Assembly (NCBI RefSeq): GCF_002608075.1
Contig: NZ_LAHA01000047.1
Coordinates: forward strand, 1 to 64,000
Source of the DNA: Nostoc linckia z4
GTDB lineage: Bacteria; Cyanobacteriota; Cyanobacteriia; Cyanobacteriales; Nostocaceae
DNA: 64,000 nt
Reading direction: 5' to 3'
In this document: positions 6,851 through 16,106 of the stretch, in pieces
Numbering within the stretch: the first letter of the stretch is position 1
How the letters are laid out: each line of letters opens with the position of its first letter
Made by a program: the position numbers and the translations under genes
Notes under the pieces: generated by a model
What the model saw: the letters and a program-made list of their open reading frames with translations, nothing else
What the model was told of the DNA's origin: nothing
The model's database searches: none

Positions 6851-7450
6851 TTAACGCTTTTGTTTTCTAAATTCCCAAGGTGGCACTGCATTGGGGTCAT
6901 TCCACACCCCAGCCTTAGATGCGATCGCCATCTGCTCAGACTGTTCTATTACTACCTTGTTTGGACAGTTGTTACTGTAGCGGGTATAGTGTCGGGCAAA
7001 TCCAGCCCTAACCATGTCACCGTTTAAAAATATCTCTTCTTCGCTTCGATATCCCGGCGTTCCTGGCCGCGGCTTTACAAACACCTCAGCAACCGTTCTC
7101 CCATACTTATCTTGTTCGATGGGAATAACCATAACAGTGCCATCTCCTTTGTCAATAAGAGATTGCAAGTAAGTCTTGGCTTGTGGCCCCAACTTTTGTT
7201 GCTTCTCGACTGCATCAATCCCACAGAACCGAATTTTTTTAGTTTCCCCGTCACGTTTAACTGTAATTGTGTCCCCATCGGCAACACTCGCAACTGTCCA
7301 ATCTTCAGACAGTGGCATTGCATGAGGTGAGGTGGAGTCTGCCGCCGCTTCTACAAGCGATTTAGTTATGGGGGATGTACCTGCTACAGCAACAACAGCA
7401 GTGACACAGGCAAGTAAGAAAACTGGGCTATTCAAGAGCTTTTTGGGCAT
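6851..7450 (-). CDS. Secreted thermonuclease (SNase-like)
   Basis: The 199-residue protein has an N-terminal hydrophobic signal or anchor (residues 8-25) and a TNase domain from about residue 50. The family cuts DNA and RNA with calcium. Key residues visible: D60 in VADGDTITV, R74 and D79 in RFCGIDAVE, E82, and D114 and R118 in QDKYGRTVAEVF. These correspond to the metal and catalytic residues of staphylococcal nuclease. It would act outside the cytoplasm. The upstream region has two TTGTCTGCC motifs 31 bp apart. Confidence 0.9.
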   Translation of the reverse strand: MPKKLLNSPVFLLACVTAVVAVAGTSPITKSLVEAAADSTSPHAMPLSEDWTVASVADGDTITVKRDGETKKIRFCGIDAVEKQQKLGPQAKTYLQSLIDKGDGTVMVIPIEQDKYGRTVAEVFVKPRPGTPGYRSEEEIFLNGDMVRAGFARHYTRYSNNCPNKVVIEQSEQMAIASKAGVWNDPNAVPPWEFRKQKR

Positions 7451-7550
7451 TGATGATTATTTCGGTTGTGATTCTCCTATTAGATTGCCCTTACTGGAGT
7501 AGGAACTTGTCACGGCTACGGTTTCTGGCGTTGTTTTGTCTATTATTTAT

Positions 7551-7593
7551 TTGTCTGCCGGACACTCTTAATCCTATGCAATTGTCTGCCAGA
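7551..7593. promoter_or_regulatory. Paired TTGTCTGCC motifs (possible operator)
   Basis: TTGTCTGCCGGA (7551-7562) and TTGTCTGCCAGA (7582-7593) are direct repeats spaced 31 bp, three helical turns, between the divergent thermonuclease and the 7876 gene. A third copy, as reverse complement, lies at 16791-16802 upstream of another operon. The rest of this 425-bp gap is AT-rich with no other clear signal. Confidence 0.4.
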
Positions 7594-7875
7594 TAAGAAG
7601 TATTTAATTCAATCTATAAACACGATATATTAATACTTGTCTGGTCAATATTAACTTATAAAAATACTTGTATTCAAGACAAAAAAATACTGAGTTATGT
7701 GGATATTTTTCATATTATTTTTACATGATTACCAGCACATTTTCTCAAATCAATTACCTGAAAATTGTTAAAAATTAAGTTTAATTTTCAGTAGGTTCAC
7801 TCTTTAGTAAGCAGAAAAATATAGATGAATATGGTTTCAATGAAATACCAAATTGAACTTGAATATTGGTGATTT

Positions 7876-8520
7876 ATGAAAAAGCTTCAAATAGCTAAGT
7901 TGGGATTAATTGCCACTACTATATTTAATGCGATCGCTTCTTCAGTTTTTCCAGCTGCGGCTATCCCCTATAACAGCGCCACTGTATATAAGGCTATGGA
8001 TAATGGCAATACAGTAGTAGTTTTTTCTGCTACTCCTGGAAGCCGAGTATCAGTGAACTTAGGATCTGTGCCTAAATCCACTGCAAGAATAGCCGGGGCT
8101 TGTGGTGAGGTCAGAATTTCCGTACCTTCTAGCGGTGATTTTACAGGTTTAGAGGTAGATGGAAGTGGTATTGATGCTGCAAATCTTCCCGTCCAAACTT
8201 TACCCAGCTGTGTAAATGGAGCATTTAGCGAACCAAGGCCTGATAATTTTAAAACTCCTTCAGGCCAAGTTGTGATTGTAGGTTTAAATCCAGGAGCAGC
8301 CACAGCAATAAGTTTGCCAACTGCCTCAACCCGTAGCGTAACCATCAACGCTTGCGGATTTGGGACTTTGAAGCCTACATCTACATCGGGCCCTCTGCCC
8401 GACTCTTTTAGTGTGGGAACAACAAACTATACTTTAGCAACTTTACCTGATGCCACAAACGCCCCATATTGCCGTACAGTTAACGGCACTCCCTATGGCT
8501 ATGTTCCAGCATCTTGGTAA
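7876..8520 (+). CDS. Secreted hypothetical protein, related to the next gene
   Basis: The product has 214 residues with a signal peptide (about 1-29, ending FPAAA). The mature part seems to contain two related beta-rich repeats: VVVFSATPGSRVSVNLGSVP...ACGEVRISVPSSG and VVIVGLNPGAATAISLPTAST...INACGFGTLKP. Four or more cysteines could form disulfides. The downstream 8594 product has the same repeat plan, so the two are paralogues and probably an operon (73-bp gap). Function unknown; it is likely periplasmic or extracellular. Confidence 0.75.
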   Translation: MKKLQIAKLGLIATTIFNAIASSVFPAAAIPYNSATVYKAMDNGNTVVVFSATPGSRVSVNLGSVPKSTARIAGACGEVRISVPSSGDFTGLEVDGSGIDAANLPVQTLPSCVNGAFSEPRPDNFKTPSGQVVIVGLNPGAATAISLPTASTRSVTINACGFGTLKPTSTSGPLPDSFSVGTTNYTLATLPDATNAPYCRTVNGTPYGYVPASW

Positions 8521-8593
8521 TTGATTTTAGTCATTAGCGATCGCTCAGATTCTTAGAGGAAAAAAAGCGATCGCTTTTATTATTGAAGTTATT

Positions 8594-9841
8594 ATGAAAA
8601 AAATATTATTTATTCTTACTCTAATTGCTCTATTTCCAACAGCCGCCCTAGCTCAAATGAAGGGATACTTAGGCACTGATGGATATTTTCATATTCAAGG
8701 GCTAGAAGCTAATAAATCATATTCTGTCAATTTGGGAGGAATGCCATTAATTAGAAGTGGGATTTCTAATAGTTGCGGAATATTAAGAATAGCTTCATCA
8801 GGAACGATTAAGGCGAGCGATCGCATTGAAATTAAAGATGAGAAATCAGCTAATATCTACGGCTTTGAAAATGTAAATATTCCAATAAAAGAAACTGCAA
8901 GGTGTGACGGGACAATCAAGGCTGAGAAAGAAATTTGGAAAGACAATAAGGGAACCACTTATATCTCTGGATTAACACCAAGTAGCGCCCAAACTATCAG
9001 ATTATTATCCTCAGCGCCAACAAGAAATATCAGAGCAAATATTTGTGGGTTCTTATCGTTTAAACTGGGCGACCCGCGCCCAGGTGCAATTATTATTGAT
9101 AATGAAGCTTTTGTGCTTTCAAACTTACAATTAGGTGGGGGAATTGCTTGCAGAAAAGGTAAATTGTATGTAGCGTATCCGGCTCCAGTTTTTACAAGTG
9201 CTGTTAGTGCTGTTACGTGGCGTCAGCAAAACCCAATTCAGTTTTCATCTAGCACTCAAATAGCAACTGTTAGTGGTAGTGGAACTTCCTGGAGTCCACC
9301 GCCAAACAATCCAAATCCCAATCCTGGGCCTGGTAATTCTTGTACTATTGGGGTAAATTGCGACCCGCCGCCACCTCCACCGCCAACTTGTCCGCAAGGA
9401 ACTACAGGCACTCCACCCAATTGCGAAGCGCCGCCACCGCCGCCTCCACCCCCACCACCGCCGCCTCCTCCTCCAGAGACTTGCCCAGAAGGAACTACAG
9501 GCACTCCGCCCAATTGCGAAGCGCCCAAGCCTACGCCAGTATCAGGCAAAATGTGCAAGTATAGCGGAAGTCTTGTAGTTATTAACCTGCCACCTAATAC
9601 AGAATTTATTGCTTATCCAGATGGGAAATTTGGAGGATCATCTGATAGGTACGCTACTTCTGATTCTGATGGCTGGGTGCAATTTGAGAATTTTAATTTT
9701 GACGCTACCTATGAGGGCGATCCAGCAAGCGTCAACATTTTTTATAAATCAAATGGACAATGGATAAAACTTGACCGACATCCTGATTATTCTAATTTTC
9801 AAGCTGTTTATATTCCCTCAATTGGTTTATGTAAAACTTAA
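8594..9841 (+). CDS. Secreted proline-rich repeat protein
   Basis: The 415-residue protein has a signal peptide (1-20, ending AALAQ). The N-terminal 190 residues repeat the motif plan of the 7876 product (YFHIQGLEANKSYSVNLGG...CGILRI; TYISGLTPSSAQTIRLLS...ICGFLSFKLG). A low-complexity linker follows: two copies of CP.GTTGTPPNCEAP separated by a run of about 15 prolines. The C-terminal 100 residues (MCKYSGSLVVINLPPN onward) look like another beta domain. The poly-Pro linker suggests an extended spacer crossing or decorating the cell wall. The stop overlaps the stop of the convergent 9838 gene by 3 bp. Confidence 0.8.
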   Translation: MKKILFILTLIALFPTAALAQMKGYLGTDGYFHIQGLEANKSYSVNLGGMPLIRSGISNSCGILRIASSGTIKASDRIEIKDEKSANIYGFENVNIPIKETARCDGTIKAEKEIWKDNKGTTYISGLTPSSAQTIRLLSSAPTRNIRANICGFLSFKLGDPRPGAIIIDNEAFVLSNLQLGGGIACRKGKLYVAYPAPVFTSAVSAVTWRQQNPIQFSSSTQIATVSGSGTSWSPPPNNPNPNPGPGNSCTIGVNCDPPPPPPPTCPQGTTGTPPNCEAPPPPPPPPPPPPPPPETCPEGTTGTPPNCEAPKPTPVSGKMCKYSGSLVVINLPPNTEFIAYPDGKFGGSSDRYATSDSDGWVQFENFNFDATYEGDPASVNIFYKSNGQWIKLDRHPDYSNFQAVYIPSIGLCKT

Positions 9842-10917
9842 ATTTCAGCATCTTTGATGCTGAGAACTAACAATTTAATTGTAAATAAACTGCGCCTCAT
9901 CTTCGCCCAAGCTCCATAAGTTTGGGCTTTTGTATTATCAAGCTGATTTTGCCTGGTTAGATAACTTTCAGTATCGGAGTTACCTCTGACGTAGCGTAAC
10001 TCGAATACTTTAAACTGGTCAACTGCTCGACTTGCTACAACTTGAGCAGTCTGAAAATCGGTTCTTGCCTCATCAAAGGCAATTAACGATTGGGCTACTT
10101 TATCACGAATTGTATCCGCCAATTGTGCCCTACTTCGTTGCAACTCTGCTACTTTTACTTGGATATCAGATATTGCGATCGCATTGCGCTGCGCGTCAGC
10201 ATTTCCGCCCTGTGTGCCTTGAAAAAAGGGTATTCCTATTACATTAAGTAACCCATTAATTAAGTTAGTTTTACCACTGAATATCCCTGCCAAATTGTCA
10301 ATTAGCCCTGTACCTGCTGCCTGTGGCTGTCCTGCCGCAGGAGTAGGGCCTAAAAGATATTGCAGCGCCGGGGTGAGTATTGCAAGTTGAATAGATTTTT
10401 TATTCCTTACTTTCGCCTCATTGATTCGTTCATTCGCCTCAGCAATGCGAGTATCAATTTCCTTTAAGAGTGGGCTTTGAGCGATCGCTTTATCTTGCAA
10501 TTGTTGAAGACACACCGCCGACGTTTCCAGACACGGTAACCCCCCGCGCAGGAGTCGCCACATATCATCATTCATTTCGCGTTGCAAAATCACATCGATG
10601 CTGGGCTTGTTAAAGGGGTTCTGTTCGGGCTTCGGGAGTTTAGAATCAGATTCTTGATCGGCTTGCTGTGCCTCTTCTGGTGATAAATTCTCCTGGGGTT
10701 GTTCTTCTTGTCCCTGGTCTGTCTCGTCCGGTGTCTGTTCTTCCGGTGCTTGCTCTGTACTATCGCCTGTCGTAGGCTGGGGTGGTGGTGTCGGAGTTTT
10801 AGTACTAGGGTTTGGCTTTGCTACTGGGATTGGAACTGGAGACTGGGCGATCGCTCCCTCCATTCTTAGAGGAATTAGCAAGAGCAGTAATAGTAACAAC
10901 CGTTGTATATTTTCCAT
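9838..10917 (-). CDS. TolC-like outer membrane export protein
   Basis: With the start at 10917 the product is 359 residues and begins with a leucine-rich signal peptide (MENIQRLLLLLLLLIPL...GAIAQ). A longer start at 10956 would hide this. A Pro/Glu/Gln-rich linker follows, then long amphipathic helices (AIAQSPLLKEIDTRIAEANERI; DIQVKVAELQRSRAQLADTI; FDEARTDFQTAQVVASRAVD) and FELRYVRGNSDTESYLTRQNQL, typical of the outer membrane factor family. The gene overlaps the upstream HlyD-like gene by about 113 bp in another frame, which suggests translational coupling. Only one set of helices is obvious, so it is short for the family. Confidence 0.65.
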   Translation of the reverse strand: MENIQRLLLLLLLLIPLRMEGAIAQSPVPIPVAKPNPSTKTPTPPPQPTTGDSTEQAPEEQTPDETDQGQEEQPQENLSPEEAQQADQESDSKLPKPEQNPFNKPSIDVILQREMNDDMWRLLRGGLPCLETSAVCLQQLQDKAIAQSPLLKEIDTRIAEANERINEAKVRNKKSIQLAILTPALQYLLGPTPAAGQPQAAGTGLIDNLAGIFSGKTNLINGLLNVIGIPFFQGTQGGNADAQRNAIAISDIQVKVAELQRSRAQLADTIRDKVAQSLIAFDEARTDFQTAQVVASRAVDQFKVFELRYVRGNSDTESYLTRQNQLDNTKAQTYGAWAKMRRSLFTIKLLVLSIKDAEI

Positions 10918-12019
10918 CTTTCCCGACCCAAGGCTTAATCCGCTTAATGTAACCATTGCGAGGGCTACGTATCATCGGGATTTGTGCTAATTTATCCTCA
11001 ATATTGGTGAGTGAAATTGCCAGCTGTGCTAGCTGATAGTCTCTATCTCTTACAGACTGAGCATATTGCTGCTGCTGCCTTGAATACTCTTGCTGAGTCT
11101 GGTTTTCCTGCTGCTGTCTACGTGCCTCGTTCAAGTTTGCGTCATATTCTGTAAGTTGGCGGCGGTTCTGGGCTGCGGTTAACCGCGACTCTGCGACCTC
11201 TAAATCAGATTGTGCCAACCGCATATTTGTTTGAAGCTGTTGCAATTCCTGTTGTTGAAGGATAGCAGAAGCATTGAGTTTGGCCTTTGCTTGGTCTAAA
11301 GCAGAGTTAGCCTGATCCATCTCGGAGCGCAGTTGTTTAAGTTTGGCCTCCTCATGCTGGAGAATTTCAGATTGTAACTTCATATCCCCCATAGCCCCTA
11401 TCAGTCGTTCTTGCTCCTCAACTTTCTGTGAGGCAATCTGTAAGCCAGCTTCAGCCTTTTCAGCCTCAGCCCGTCGCTCTGGGTTGTCACTTTGCAGTAG
11501 TGGGGTACGCGCTTCTAATAGTGCGATCGCTTGATTCAATCGCAGTTTAGATTGAGAAATAGCCGCTGTTTCCTCTGAGAAAATCGCCGGAGGAAGTTGC
11601 TTTAATCCTAATGATTCCTTTGGTTTGAAGGGTTCGGGGATGGTTTTACTTTTGAGATTGTCAATTTGGAGCGTGACGGATTTCTTCTGTTTGTCCAAGC
11701 GATCGCGTTCTATAGAGTTGTCTGATATTACATCACCTTGCTTAATTTCCTGACCGACTTTTACCTTTAAAAACGATGGACTATCAACGGATAGAGTCAT
11801 TCTTAGAGGACGGTTTTCTTGGAGAATAGCGATCGCAGAATCAGAATCATCTACCTCTACTTCATCATCTGTATCTGTATTAGAACTAGTTTCTATTTTA
11901 GATTCTGTTTTAGATGCGATCGCTGCCTGATTTTGTGGGTAATTTCTGCCTAAAATAATTAACCCAATTATCCCTACACAAAAATAAGTAATCAGATTAT
12001 TTCTACTAAATACGCTCAT
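10805..12019 (-). CDS. HlyD-like membrane fusion protein
   Basis: The 404-residue product has an N-terminal membrane helix (about 10-24, TYFCVGIIGLIILG), a lipoyl-like half-motif VKVGQEIKQGDVI (residues 88-100), a long Gln/Glu-rich coiled coil (150-330) and a second half RSPRNGYIKRIKPWVGKDG near 355-372. This order is that of periplasmic adaptor proteins linking an inner-membrane pump to TolC. With the overlapping TolC-like gene it makes two of three parts of a type I secretion or efflux machine; no ABC or RND pump lies nearby. Confidence 0.75.
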   Translation of the reverse strand: MSVFSRNNLITYFCVGIIGLIILGRNYPQNQAAIASKTESKIETSSNTDTDDEVEVDDSDSAIAILQENRPLRMTLSVDSPSFLKVKVGQEIKQGDVISDNSIERDRLDKQKKSVTLQIDNLKSKTIPEPFKPKESLGLKQLPPAIFSEETAAISQSKLRLNQAIALLEARTPLLQSDNPERRAEAEKAEAGLQIASQKVEEQERLIGAMGDMKLQSEILQHEEAKLKQLRSEMDQANSALDQAKAKLNASAILQQQELQQLQTNMRLAQSDLEVAESRLTAAQNRRQLTEYDANLNEARRQQQENQTQQEYSRQQQQYAQSVRDRDYQLAQLAISLTNIEDKLAQIPMIRSPRNGYIKRIKPWVGKDGKYTTVVTITALANSSKNGGSDRPVSSSNPSSKAKP

Positions 12020-12334
12020 AGAAAGGCTTGATTTGAAAATTTATTTCTATAGTTCCCACAACTACTGGAAAACCTTAATCTATATGCCGATTACTGATTT
12101 ATTTTGAGTTTGCTGAGGGGATTAAGTGTACTGCTTATAATCTGGCTTTGATTCCTGGCTAGAGAATGAGTGGCTGCTTTATCAGGAGGTCAGGCGGCAG
12201 GTAAATGAGCGATTAACCAGTAAAATAGCCGTTACTTCCACCTAACTGTCTATTTTTGTAAGTTCATATCGGTAATCGGTCTAAATAGCGGTGTAGCTAT
12301 AGTTATCTACTAGATTTAGGGGCAATTACCGCTT
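12020..12334. other. Intergenic region, divergent promoters
   Basis: This 315-bp gap separates the HlyD-like gene (minus) from the 12335 gene (plus), so it should hold two promoters. I see AT-rich DNA and the repeated phrase CTATAGTT/ATCTA but no confident box. Confidence 0.4.
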
Positions 12335-12805
12335 ATGAACATTGAAAAGGGTGATAAGGTCAAAACTCCTAGTGGACAACCAGGGGAAGTAATTGATTAT
12401 GAATACGATAGGCTGTTTTCAGGGATTTTAGATAATCCAAGAATGAAAGTAAAGTTAGCTGGCTCTGGAGAAATAAAAACATTTTCTCAAAATGAATTAA
12501 CATTATTGGGTAAAAAACCCGATTTAAAGCAGGTATTGGAAGCTTTAAACAATATTAAGCAACAAATAAATTCAAAGAATATTGTTAATTTACAGAAACG
12601 AGAAAAGGATGAATTAAATACTCATGTAGGATATATCGAAGAATATATCCAAGACCAAAATAAAATAAAAAAAGATTTAGCAATGTCAAACTTAAACTTT
12701 GTAGAGCAAACACTTAAAGCTTTATCAGCAACTTCTTGGGCAGCTATAAAAGATAATTTGGAAACAATACGTTGGTGGGATAGATACAATCAACAGACGA
12801 ACTAA
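12335..12805 (+). CDS. Hypothetical protein with SH3-like start
   Basis: The 156-residue protein opens with a beta-barrel-like stretch (GDKVKTPSGQPGEVIDYEYD...MKVKLAGSGEIKTFSQNEL, residues 5-55). A charged helical region follows (residues 60-130, KQVLEALNNIKQQINSKN). The tail is WAAIKDNLETIRWWDRYN. The N-terminal pattern resembles small KOW/SH3-type modules, also seen at the start of the 47892 and 56513 products. It stands alone on the plus strand between minus-strand operons. Function unknown. Confidence 0.6.
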   Translation: MNIEKGDKVKTPSGQPGEVIDYEYDRLFSGILDNPRMKVKLAGSGEIKTFSQNELTLLGKKPDLKQVLEALNNIKQQINSKNIVNLQKREKDELNTHVGYIEEYIQDQNKIKKDLAMSNLNFVEQTLKALSATSWAAIKDNLETIRWWDRYNQQTN

Positions 12806-12881
12806 CTATAGCCCGGTAAATTTTTAGACTTTTGGGGAGCTTTACAAATTTTCGGAGTTCTAACGACAACACCGAAACATA

Positions 12882-13970
12882 TTATTCTACTCTCTTGTAG
12901 TAGGGCATAATATTAACTTTATGCCCATCTTTACCCATTCTTACTAATGCTTGAAGCGAATCCAGATTAGCTATTAAATGGTCAGAGAATCGAAATCTTG
13001 AAGCAACTGATTTAACTTCTGATTGGTCAACGGGTAAAATGATTTTTGTGGCTGTATTAGCAATAACTTCTTTGCTTATTTCAGCATCTCGTTGTGATGC
13101 TACAATACAACATAATCCAAATTTTCTACCATCAGCTAATATAATATTTAAAGTTTTAGAATTTTTAACTTCTTTACATTCGTCAATCAAGACAAATGTT
13201 TTTGGCACTTTATCTTCAATTTCACCAGCAATTCTATGACTATCCATTAATTGTTTTATCAATGCCTCGGCTGCGATCGCACCTAAACCCGGCACTTTTC
13301 CCAATGCAGACAAATCAAACCTGATAATCTGACCAGCATCTAGCGGCGGCTGCGGTTTTGTAAAAATGCCGTACTCAAACATAGCAGCCAGCTTGAGGGC
13401 GAGTTTCTGTGATTCTTTACAGCCACTTTCAATCCTGCTTTCTATCTCCCGCCGCACATCTGCAAATGTGGGAGGCTGTCGCGTCCAGGTTTTCGGATCA
13501 TCCTGAATAATCCCCCTCTGTTTATAGCAAGTTGTTAAAAGGTCAATAACCAGTCCTTCTTGATTAACACCCATTGTGAGGGCTTTCTTGAGTATCGCCG
13601 CGACTGCGATCGCTTGTAAACTTGGCCCCCCGCCTTTGGTGTCGAGGTCAACAACTAAGGGGTTAATCCCGTGTGGCGATTCCATATTTAGCGGGTAGCA
13701 CACCTCGCCGGGAAGCTCTAAATCCCCATGAAAATCTACGATTATGCAGCGTACACTCGATATTAAGCGCGGGAGTTCATAGGCGATCGCTTTGAGTGTC
13801 TGAGTCTTACCACTCCCAGAAGCACCAATAATTGCAATGTGACCATTAGACAGCGCGGCAGGATTCCAGTAGACTTTATCTCCTAACAAGATGCCACCAT
13901 TAACTGGCTCTGTAGCAGGTTTTTTAGATTGATTCGGTTTAAGCGTTTGGGTTGGCAGTGGTTTGGGCAT
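12882..13970 (-). CDS. HerA/VirB4-type P-loop ATPase
   Basis: The 362-residue protein has Walker A GASGSGKTQTLK (about residues 49-60), Walker B TFVLIDECKEV (about 268-278) and a sensor-like region LCCIVASQRDAEISKEV. The layout (HIAIIGASGSGKTQT...VDFHGDLELPGE...NPLVV) matches the HerA/FtsK superfamily of DNA-translocating or conjugation-associated ATPases. There is no large membrane domain, so it would be cytoplasmic or membrane-associated through partners. It is last in an apparent minus-strand operon from 16709. A role in DNA transfer or repair is inferred. Confidence 0.75.
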   Translation of the reverse strand: MPKPLPTQTLKPNQSKKPATEPVNGGILLGDKVYWNPAALSNGHIAIIGASGSGKTQTLKAIAYELPRLISSVRCIIVDFHGDLELPGEVCYPLNMESPHGINPLVVDLDTKGGGPSLQAIAVAAILKKALTMGVNQEGLVIDLLTTCYKQRGIIQDDPKTWTRQPPTFADVRREIESRIESGCKESQKLALKLAAMFEYGIFTKPQPPLDAGQIIRFDLSALGKVPGLGAIAAEALIKQLMDSHRIAGEIEDKVPKTFVLIDECKEVKNSKTLNIILADGRKFGLCCIVASQRDAEISKEVIANTATKIILPVDQSEVKSVASRFRFSDHLIANLDSLQALVRMGKDGHKVNIMPYYKRVE

Positions 13971-13984
13971 AGGGCATGGGGTAT

Positions 13985-14048
13985 TGGGGATTAGGTAGGG
14001 AGTTAGAAGTTAAGAGTTAGGAGTTGGGAATGGGGAATGGGGAGTAAG
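13985..14048. repeat. Short tandem repeat tract
   Basis: Tandem near-copies of GTTAGGAGTT / GGGAATGG units fill the gap between the 14051 and 12882 genes. They are the same kind of STRR as inside the 15094 gene. Confidence 0.7.
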
Positions 14049-14050
14049 GG

Positions 14051-15094
14051 CTATTGACTGCTGCTGTTAATCACCCTCACTTGCAGTTGTCCTGTAGCGA
14101 ATTCGTCACCCAAGGTTTTTTGTACAATTGAGAGCGGTGCAGCTTCCAGGATAACTGTGCTGTCAGTTGCCTTAATCACAGGGAATTGATAGGGGTCGCG
14201 TGGTAGAACTGATGTTTCCAAATCTTCAACTGACAACTGACCGCTAATAAACACCATTGCCCCGGCGCGGTTAAATTGAGCGATCGCTTCCCCAATTGGT
14301 TCATCCTCAATAGAAATTGCCTCAATGTTGGTAATAGCTGGTTTGCCCACATCTGCGGTGATTTCCTCTAAGAAGATTTGGCTATCAGGCTCGGTGGAAG
14401 CTTTGTAAATCCTGCCGTCGTCTGCCTGTACTAAAAAGCCGGTTCCTTGAGCTTGGATTATGAGGAATTGACCAGCAACTCTTGACCTGTCGCTTGTCCG
14501 CACTCCTTTAATATTGGCCTTAATCAGGTGAGTTGACCCAGATTCGTTGTAAATGTGTTGGACACCAGAGGGAGAAGCAATCAGCCTGTTGAATTGGGTC
14601 AAAACTCCGCCACTATTATTAATGTTGAAAGTTGCAAGAGCGATCGCTATCAAAATAATCAACACAAAGTATTCTGCATTGCTCCCAGTCCTCAGCCGTA
14701 AATTCCGGTTACCTGGGCAGACGCACCTCACGGGGCTGGGCCAAAACATTTCTACACCGCCCCGCGTGAATACGTCAGCGAACCAGCCGAAGGTGTAGCC
14801 AATGGTTAGGGCATGAACCAAATTAATAAAACTGGGATTAAATAATGCAAAGCCATACCCAACCGCAGCGATCGCAGCACTGGCAACCAAACTGTGTGTA
14901 CAACTTCTGTGAGGCATCCTTGACTCAAAAAATGCACTTACCCAAGGCAGCACACGACCAGCCGGGGAGGTGGAAACGTCGATATCGGGGAGAAGTCCAG
15001 CGATCGCACCCACCGCAATAATCGTCGGGCTAGCAGTTCCGAGCAATAGGCTGGTAGCAGTGCCACTAATCAGTAGGTGAGATATTCCCAGCAT
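14051..15094 (-). CDS. YdjM-like membrane metal-dependent hydrolase
   Basis: The 347-residue protein has an N-terminal membrane region with the DUF457/YdjM signature: ISHLL near the start, AGLLPDIDVSTSP (about 33-45) and MPHRSCTHSL (about 60-69), with more helices to about residue 160. The family is described as membrane-bound and metal-dependent, with conserved His/Asp. The C-terminal 180 residues are a soluble extension (FLVQADDGRIYKAST...) not typical of the family. Its ATG shares one base with the upstream TAA (TAATG), so it is translationally coupled to the AAA ATPase. Confidence 0.7.
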   Translation of the reverse strand: MLGISHLLISGTATSLLLGTASPTIIAVGAIAGLLPDIDVSTSPAGRVLPWVSAFFESRMPHRSCTHSLVASAAIAAVGYGFALFNPSFINLVHALTIGYTFGWFADVFTRGGVEMFWPSPVRCVCPGNRNLRLRTGSNAEYFVLIILIAIALATFNINNSGGVLTQFNRLIASPSGVQHIYNESGSTHLIKANIKGVRTSDRSRVAGQFLIIQAQGTGFLVQADDGRIYKASTEPDSQIFLEEITADVGKPAITNIEAISIEDEPIGEAIAQFNRAGAMVFISGQLSVEDLETSVLPRDPYQFPVIKATDSTVILEAAPLSIVQKTLGDEFATGQLQVRVINSSSQ

Positions 15095-16095
15095 TACCGT
15101 ATCCTCTGGCTTTCGCGTGGCAGATTATACAGCAGGCGTGATAAGCCCAAGAAGATGGCCGCAGCGATACCTCCAAATATATATAGTGCTTGATCTGAAG
15201 TTCCTAAACCAATGAACCTCATAATCACAAAGGCGATACCCGCCAGGAGTATTAATGGTGTAATGTCGAAGTAACGGCGGTGGTCGCCCTCCTCAACTTC
15301 CAAACCTAGATACTCCTCCTCAACTGAACGTATAGCCAATGTTGGATTTCCCCCGGCGCGGCTTTGAATCTTAGCCATTTCCGCAGGCTTTAAGCTAATT
15401 CCTCTCTCAAGCGCAGCAGCAATCATAATTTCTCTGATTGTGGACTCTGGCAGGGGTTTGAGTTCGATTCGGGGGATATTTATAAAGATGTCAATACGCG
15501 GTGGATCGGTTGCCAGTAACAGCATTGGTACATTACTACGCCGCAGTTGTTTCAGCCACATTCGGAATTTGGCATCGCAGGCGTGGGCATCGTCCAGTAC
15601 TAGGAATGCTGTGTTTGACTCTAAGAAATCGGCGATCGCCCTTTTGAGTTTGTCAGCTGTCAGTGACTTACCTTCTAAATCCTCAGTAGGAATATCAAAT
15701 TGATGTGCTATTTCTAGCAACATTTGTTTAGGGGTGGCAGGCTCGATAAACGCCACCATGAAGCCGTCAGTTTGCAGCTTCTCCACCACCGCGTTAGCTA
15801 GTACAGACTTACCACTCCCGTCCTCCCCGGCTATGAGAATAGCCCCATTTGCTAGAAGTGAGGCTGTGGTTCTGTTTAACTCTGCTTGTCGGTAAATTTT
15901 GAATTCAGGTGTTATGTCCTCAGTTTTGAGTTCTGAATTCTGAATTCTGAGTTCTGAATTCTGACTCCTAACTCCTAACTTCCAATTCTTAGAGGAAATT
16001 TTAGGAGCGATCGCTAACACTCCACTTATAACTAAAGCTACAAGTGATAAGGGATTTAGCCCATTAACAGCAACAATCGCCCCAGTTGTCACCAT
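15094..16095 (-). CDS. Membrane-anchored AAA ATPase (ExeA/TniB-like)
   Basis: The product is 333 residues. Residues 3-30 are hydrophobic. The P-loop domain has Walker A AGEDGSGKSVLAN (about 88-100) and Walker B AFLVLDDAHACD (about 163-174), then ATDPPRIDIF and a small helical lid (RAGGNPTLAIRSVEEEY). Two membrane helices lie near the C-terminus (ITPLILLAGIAFVIMRFIG; ALYIFGGIAAAIFLGLSRLL). The fold resembles ExeA/GspA and transposition TniB ATPases. Residues near 38-56 are encoded by an STRR tract, an odd insertion. It is second in the operon. Confidence 0.7.
   Translation of the reverse strand: MVTTGAIVAVNGLNPLSLVALVISGVLAIAPKISSKNWKLGVRSQNSELRIQNSELKTEDITPEFKIYRQAELNRTTASLLANGAILIAGEDGSGKSVLANAVVEKLQTDGFMVAFIEPATPKQMLLEIAHQFDIPTEDLEGKSLTADKLKRAIADFLESNTAFLVLDDAHACDAKFRMWLKQLRRSNVPMLLLATDPPRIDIFINIPRIELKPLPESTIREIMIAAALERGISLKPAEMAKIQSRAGGNPTLAIRSVEEEYLGLEVEEGDHRRYFDITPLILLAGIAFVIMRFIGLGTSDQALYIFGGIAAAIFLGLSRLLYNLPRESQRIR
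15925..15983. repeat. STRR tract inside coding sequence
   Basis: Tandem copies of GAGTTCTGAATTCT and CTAACTC-like units lie inside the 15094-16095 gene and encode the repeated tripeptide-like QNSELRIQNSEL. The reading frame stays open, so the repeat expanded in frame just after the N-terminal membrane helix, where a linker may tolerate it. Confidence 0.8.
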
Positions 16096-16106
16096 ACCGA
16101 GAAATT

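Noticed and set aside
9256-9558. Minus-strand glycine-rich frame
   Set aside because: It is the antisense of the poly-proline linker of the 8594 gene.
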